In this document: in pieces, positions 4,258-6,486 of the stretch
How positions within the stretch are numbered: the first letter of the stretch is position 1
How the letters are laid out: the number at the start of each line of letters is the position of its first letter
From: JBOHUX01 sp050734915
Lineage (GTDB): Bacteria > Chloroflexota > Dormibacteria > Dormibacterales > Dormibacteraceae
Length of the DNA: 6,486 nt
Assembly (NCBI GenBank): GCA_050734915.1
Contig: JBOHUX010000134.1
Span: 1-6,486 of the forward strand
Reading direction: 5' to 3'
Position numbers and translations under genes: made by a program
The notes under the pieces: generated by a model
What the model saw: only the letters and a program-made list of their open reading frames with translations
Database searches by the model: none
What the model was told of the DNA's origin: nothing

Positions 4258-5412
4258 CTACGACTCCTCGAGAATCCTGGTGAAGGCAGCGAAGTAGCTG
4301 GGGTCGCCCGAAGTCTCGCGCCGTAACCAGTACTCCAAACCCCAGAAGAAGTAGGCGCTGACCACCGGGGGCTGCCCGCTGGGGCCGAGCCCGAGATTGT
4401 AGTTGGCGATCACCCGTTCTGGGGGACAGCTGAAGGCCACGCTGCCGGGAAGGTCCGGGGGGACCGTGGTCGCCTCCCAGGGCTCCGCCTGGCCCTCGGA
4501 GACCACCAGTTCCCGGCCGGTCGCTTCCACCCGGCGCCGCAGGCGGGACCAGGGCACCCGGTTCCAGGGGAGCTGGGCGCCGTCGAGGTAGAGGGAGTGG
4601 CCGCCCAGCGCGGCAGCAGCGTTGCGGGGGTAGATATCGAGGCCGACCATGTCGGCAAGGCTCAGGGCCGCCTCCAGGGAGTCGCCCTGGCCCCTGGTGC
4701 GCCATAGCTGCGCCGCCCGCACCGTCAGCGACATGGGCAGGAAGCCGTTGAGCAGAATCGGGCGCGTGGGATCGAGCGAACGGACGGTGGCCATCTCGCT
4801 GGCGAGGAAGTCGCGTGAGAGCCGCCAGCTGTGCTCCATACCCAGCGGGTCCAAGGCCTCGTTCTCGACCTGCCAAGCGAGCACCGAGCGCCGCTCCCGG
4901 TAGCGACTGACCACCCTGGCCAGGAACTCACGTGCGGCCGCGTTCAGCCTGGGGTGGCTGGCGGGTGTTACCAGGCGGCCCTCGGGGAACCCGCTCGGAG
5001 CCCAGTGTGGGGGCACGTACAGCTCGGGATAGCCGAATGTCTTGAGCGCCCCCACTGCCAAGATCACCTTTTTACCGGCGCTTTCGACGACATCAAGCGA
5101 CCGATCCAGCTCCCCCAAGTCGAAGTCGCCGGGGACCTTCTCGATGCGGCTCCAGTAGGCTCCCAGCCGCACCAGTTCCACCGGAAGTTGGGCCAGGCGG
5201 CGCAGCACCTGGCCCGGGTCCAACCCCAGCGCCTCCGCCTGGCGGGGCCGGTAGGAAATCCCCAGGCGGCACGGGCCGCGCTTCCTGACCGGCACCCGTC
5301 TCCACGCCGCCGAGGGCTGACGCTGGGGCCGCCGCAGGCGCACCTCCAGCACCGGGGGCAGCGCCAGCGCGCCCCCGAGCAGGGCCAGACGGCGGGCCCG
5401 GCTGCCGCTCAC
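4258..5412 (-). CDS. Membrane-targeted clan-A-like glycoside hydrolase
   Basis: 384 residues, (beta/alpha)8 retaining glycosidase of the GH-A type (cellulase/beta-galactosidase-like). The catalytic acid/base is probably Glu185 in AWQVENEALDP (179-189), the classic Asn-Glu after strand 4. The nucleophile is probably Glu306 in LVVSEGQAEPW (302-312). Other barrel landmarks are LGISYRP (50-56), VRLGAYWSRIEKVPGDFDL (81-99), KVILAVGALK (115-124) and AYFFWGLEYW (353-362). Residues 5-22 (RARRLALLGGALALPPVL) form a short basic-hydrophobic N-terminus, a signal anchor or uncleaved signal, so the enzyme probably acts outside the membrane. The start is GTG 5412, sharing GTGA with the deacetylase stop, with GGTGG about eight bases upstream. 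The frame stays open far upstream, but that part overlaps the deacetylase. Substrate unknown. Confidence 0.88.
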   Translation of the reverse strand: MSGSRARRLALLGGALALPPVLEVRLRRPQRQPSAAWRRVPVRKRGPCRLGISYRPRQAEALGLDPGQVLRRLAQLPVELVRLGAYWSRIEKVPGDFDLGELDRSLDVVESAGKKVILAVGALKTFGYPELYVPPHWAPSGFPEGRLVTPASHPRLNAAAREFLARVVSRYRERRSVLAWQVENEALDPLGMEHSWRLSRDFLASEMATVRSLDPTRPILLNGFLPMSLTVRAAQLWRTRGQGDSLEAALSLADMVGLDIYPRNAAAALGGHSLYLDGAQLPWNRVPWSRLRRRVEATGRELVVSEGQAEPWEATTVPPDLPGSVAFSCPPERVIANYNLGLGPSGQPPVVSAYFFWGLEYWLRRETSGDPSYFAAFTRILEES

Positions 5413-6230
5413 GGGCGAGCCACCGCGATCACCTCGTGGAAGTGCTCCACGGGCAGCAGCGGCAGCGCCGCCCACCCCGGGATCAGCCGCGCCACGCCGC
5501 TGCCGATGGCACCTCGTTGGCTTCGGTGGGCCCGCCAGGCGAGGGACTTGGACCAGAGCGGGCGCATCCCGATCCACACCTTGAGCGTGGGCAAGGTGGT
5601 TGCCCCCGCCGCCCCCGGACTCACCGGCAGCGACCTCAACCCGACCAGGGCCCAGCGCAGACCTCGCGGCAAGGCGACGTACCAGAGGCGGCACCTCGGC
5701 ACCAGCTCCCCGCAGACCTCGGTCACGACCTGGGAGCAGGCGACGTGGTCGGGATGACCATAGAGGCCGGAGGGGTCGTGGGTGATCACCAGGTCGGGGC
5801 TCGACTGTCCCAGGATCTCCTCGAGGAGTTGGCGCAGCTCGGCACGGCAGGAGCCGAGCCGACCGTCCGGCAGCTGCAGCTGGAGGACCCGGGTGACCCC
5901 AAGCTGGGCCGCCGCCCGCTCCAGCTCGGCAGCGCGAACCCGACCCACGGCGTCGCCGACCAGGCCAGGGACGGTTGCCGCCTCTCCGCGGGTGAGGGCC
6001 ACCAGGGTCACCGCGACACCAGCTCCCGCCAGGCGGCGCAGGGTTCCCCCGCAGGCCACTGTTTCGTCGTCCGGGTGAGGGAAGATCGCCAGCACCCTTC
6101 GGAAGCGGGTCAGATCCTGGCTCGGCAGGCCCCATTCCTCGAGCCAACCGGTGATCACGGTGGCGCCCAGGGCCAGGCAGGCGGCCTTCGCAGCGCGGCG
6201 ACGGCCGGCCCGGCCCCGGCAGCGCCCCAA
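5409..6230 (-). CDS. PIG-L/LmbE-family zinc de-N-acetylase
   Basis: 273 residues. The metal and catalytic motif FPHPDDE is at 50-56: His52 and Asp55 are zinc ligands and Asp54 the base by comparison with MshB. The second motif GHPDH (158-162) supplies His162 as the third ligand and His159 as a catalytic histidine. ITHDPSGLYGHPDHV (149-163), GGTLRRLAGAGVAVTLVALT (61-80) and WRAHRSQ (232-238) are family-typical. Members remove acetyl groups from GlcNAc-inositol, GlcNAc-lipids, mycothiol precursors or other amino sugars. Residues 12-34 (Arg-rich, then AACLALGATVITGWL) may be a signal anchor. The start is TTG 6230, directly after the previous stop, with AAAGG seven bases upstream. A GTG at residue 25 is an alternative. 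It is coupled to the glycosidase that follows, so both probably act on one amino-sugar substrate. Confidence 0.93.
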   Translation of the reverse strand: MGRCRGRAGRRRAAKAACLALGATVITGWLEEWGLPSQDLTRFRRVLAIFPHPDDETVACGGTLRRLAGAGVAVTLVALTRGEAATVPGLVGDAVGRVRAAELERAAAQLGVTRVLQLQLPDGRLGSCRAELRQLLEEILGQSSPDLVITHDPSGLYGHPDHVACSQVVTEVCGELVPRCRLWYVALPRGLRWALVGLRSLPVSPGAAGATTLPTLKVWIGMRPLWSKSLAWRAHRSQRGAIGSGVARLIPGWAALPLLPVEHFHEVIAVARP

Positions 6231-6486
6231 CTAGCCGCCTTTCTCAGGCGCGGCGACGTGGCCGGTCGGTGACTCCCGCGGCCTCTCCGGGGTGTTGCGG
6301 GGAGTGGCGTTGGCCAGCGCTCCGGCCAGAGCCACGGCCCAGGAGGGGAGGAGTGGCGCCGCAACCTCGGCGCGGTACTCACGTAAGAACGCGAGCACCT
6401 CCAGCAACCAGCTGAGCCGGCCCAGCCCGGTGGCCCGGACCCTGCCCAGCTCGGCGCCTGCCCGTAGCACCTCCTCCATCCGGAGC
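6231..6486 (-). CDS. Hypothetical protein, probably 5'-truncated by the window
   Basis: The frame is open from the right edge to TAG 6233-6231. ATG 6479 gives 82 residues, but only seven bases lie upstream without a visible ribosome binding site, so it may be internal. From that Met, residues 1-35 look helical (VLRAGAELGRVRATGLGRLS, then WLLEVLAFLREYRAEV). Residues 39-57 are hydrophobic (APLLPSWAVALAGALANAT). The tail is Pro, Arg and Glu rich (RNTPERPRESPTGHVAAP). I do not recognise a family. Its stop directly abuts the TTG start of the deacetylase, so it is in the same operon. It may be the C-terminal end of a larger protein. Confidence 0.6.
   Translation of the reverse strand, partial: LRMEEVLRAGAELGRVRATGLGRLSWLLEVLAFLREYRAEVAAPLLPSWAVALAGALANATPRNTPERPRESPTGHVAAPEKGG

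Noticed and set aside
3632..4876. A 414-codon leftward frame as one methyltransferase
   Set aside because: The first 208 codons overlap the glycosidase in another frame and lack motifs; the ICMT features begin at ATG 4252.
4258..6147. A single leftward open frame of 629 codons as one large gene
   Set aside because: Its first 245 codons are Gly/Pro/Arg-rich shadow of the PIG-L gene; glycosidase features begin only after the GTG at 5412.
4831..6272. Long plus-strand frames (308 and 278 codons) opposite the glycosidase and deacetylase
   Set aside because: They have shadow composition, no motifs, and lie antisense to two well-supported genes.
1..6486. CRISPR array, tRNA or rRNA genes
   Set aside because: No regularly spaced short repeats, no GGTTCGA-type T-loop with acceptor pairing, and no rRNA-like sequence were seen.

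Overview
The window is G+C-rich (about two thirds by eye). It uses GTG and TTG starts alongside ATG and has two apparently leaderless promoters. This points to a high-GC Gram-positive or related lineage (Actinomycetota, or a deep neighbour such as Dormibacterota or Chloroflexota). No marker gene fixes the taxon.

Left part (1-1410). An unrecognised basic, helical protein gene runs leftward off the window edge. It has a near-consensus promoter and a long structured leader. Divergent from it is a small 'GGLKGGKARAAKLS' protein whose predicted transcript starts on its own ATG. Just downstream is a 45-codon stub of a beta-class DNA N6-adenine methyltransferase that ends shortly after its DPPF catalytic motif. 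A PRC-barrel gene with a strong ribosome binding site follows.

Middle (1410-3631). A gene-poor stretch holds a frameshifted Ada/AraC-type helix-turn-helix remnant, one of two direct copies of a 26-base repeat (the other is at 533), and strong hairpins. It leads into a leaderless ArsR-type repressor translationally coupled to an AHSA1/SRPBCC protein, a common autoregulated pair. A second gene-poor stretch (3094-3631) carries a probable decayed C-terminal gene fragment, a 14-base palindrome and hairpins between convergent transcription units. The truncated genes and repeats make 345-3631 look like a site of repeated insertion and deletion.

Right part (3632-6486, all leftward). Four tightly packed genes form an evident operon: an unrecognised protein (entering from the right edge), a PIG-L-type zinc de-N-acetylase starting directly after the preceding stop, a membrane-targeted clan-A-like glycoside hydrolase overlapping it by GTGA, and a membrane ICMT-type methyltransferase five bases further on. 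A plausible reading is modification or trimming of an amino-sugar-containing surface glycan or glycolipid. The substrate cannot be read from the sequence, and this combination is the most interesting candidate system here.
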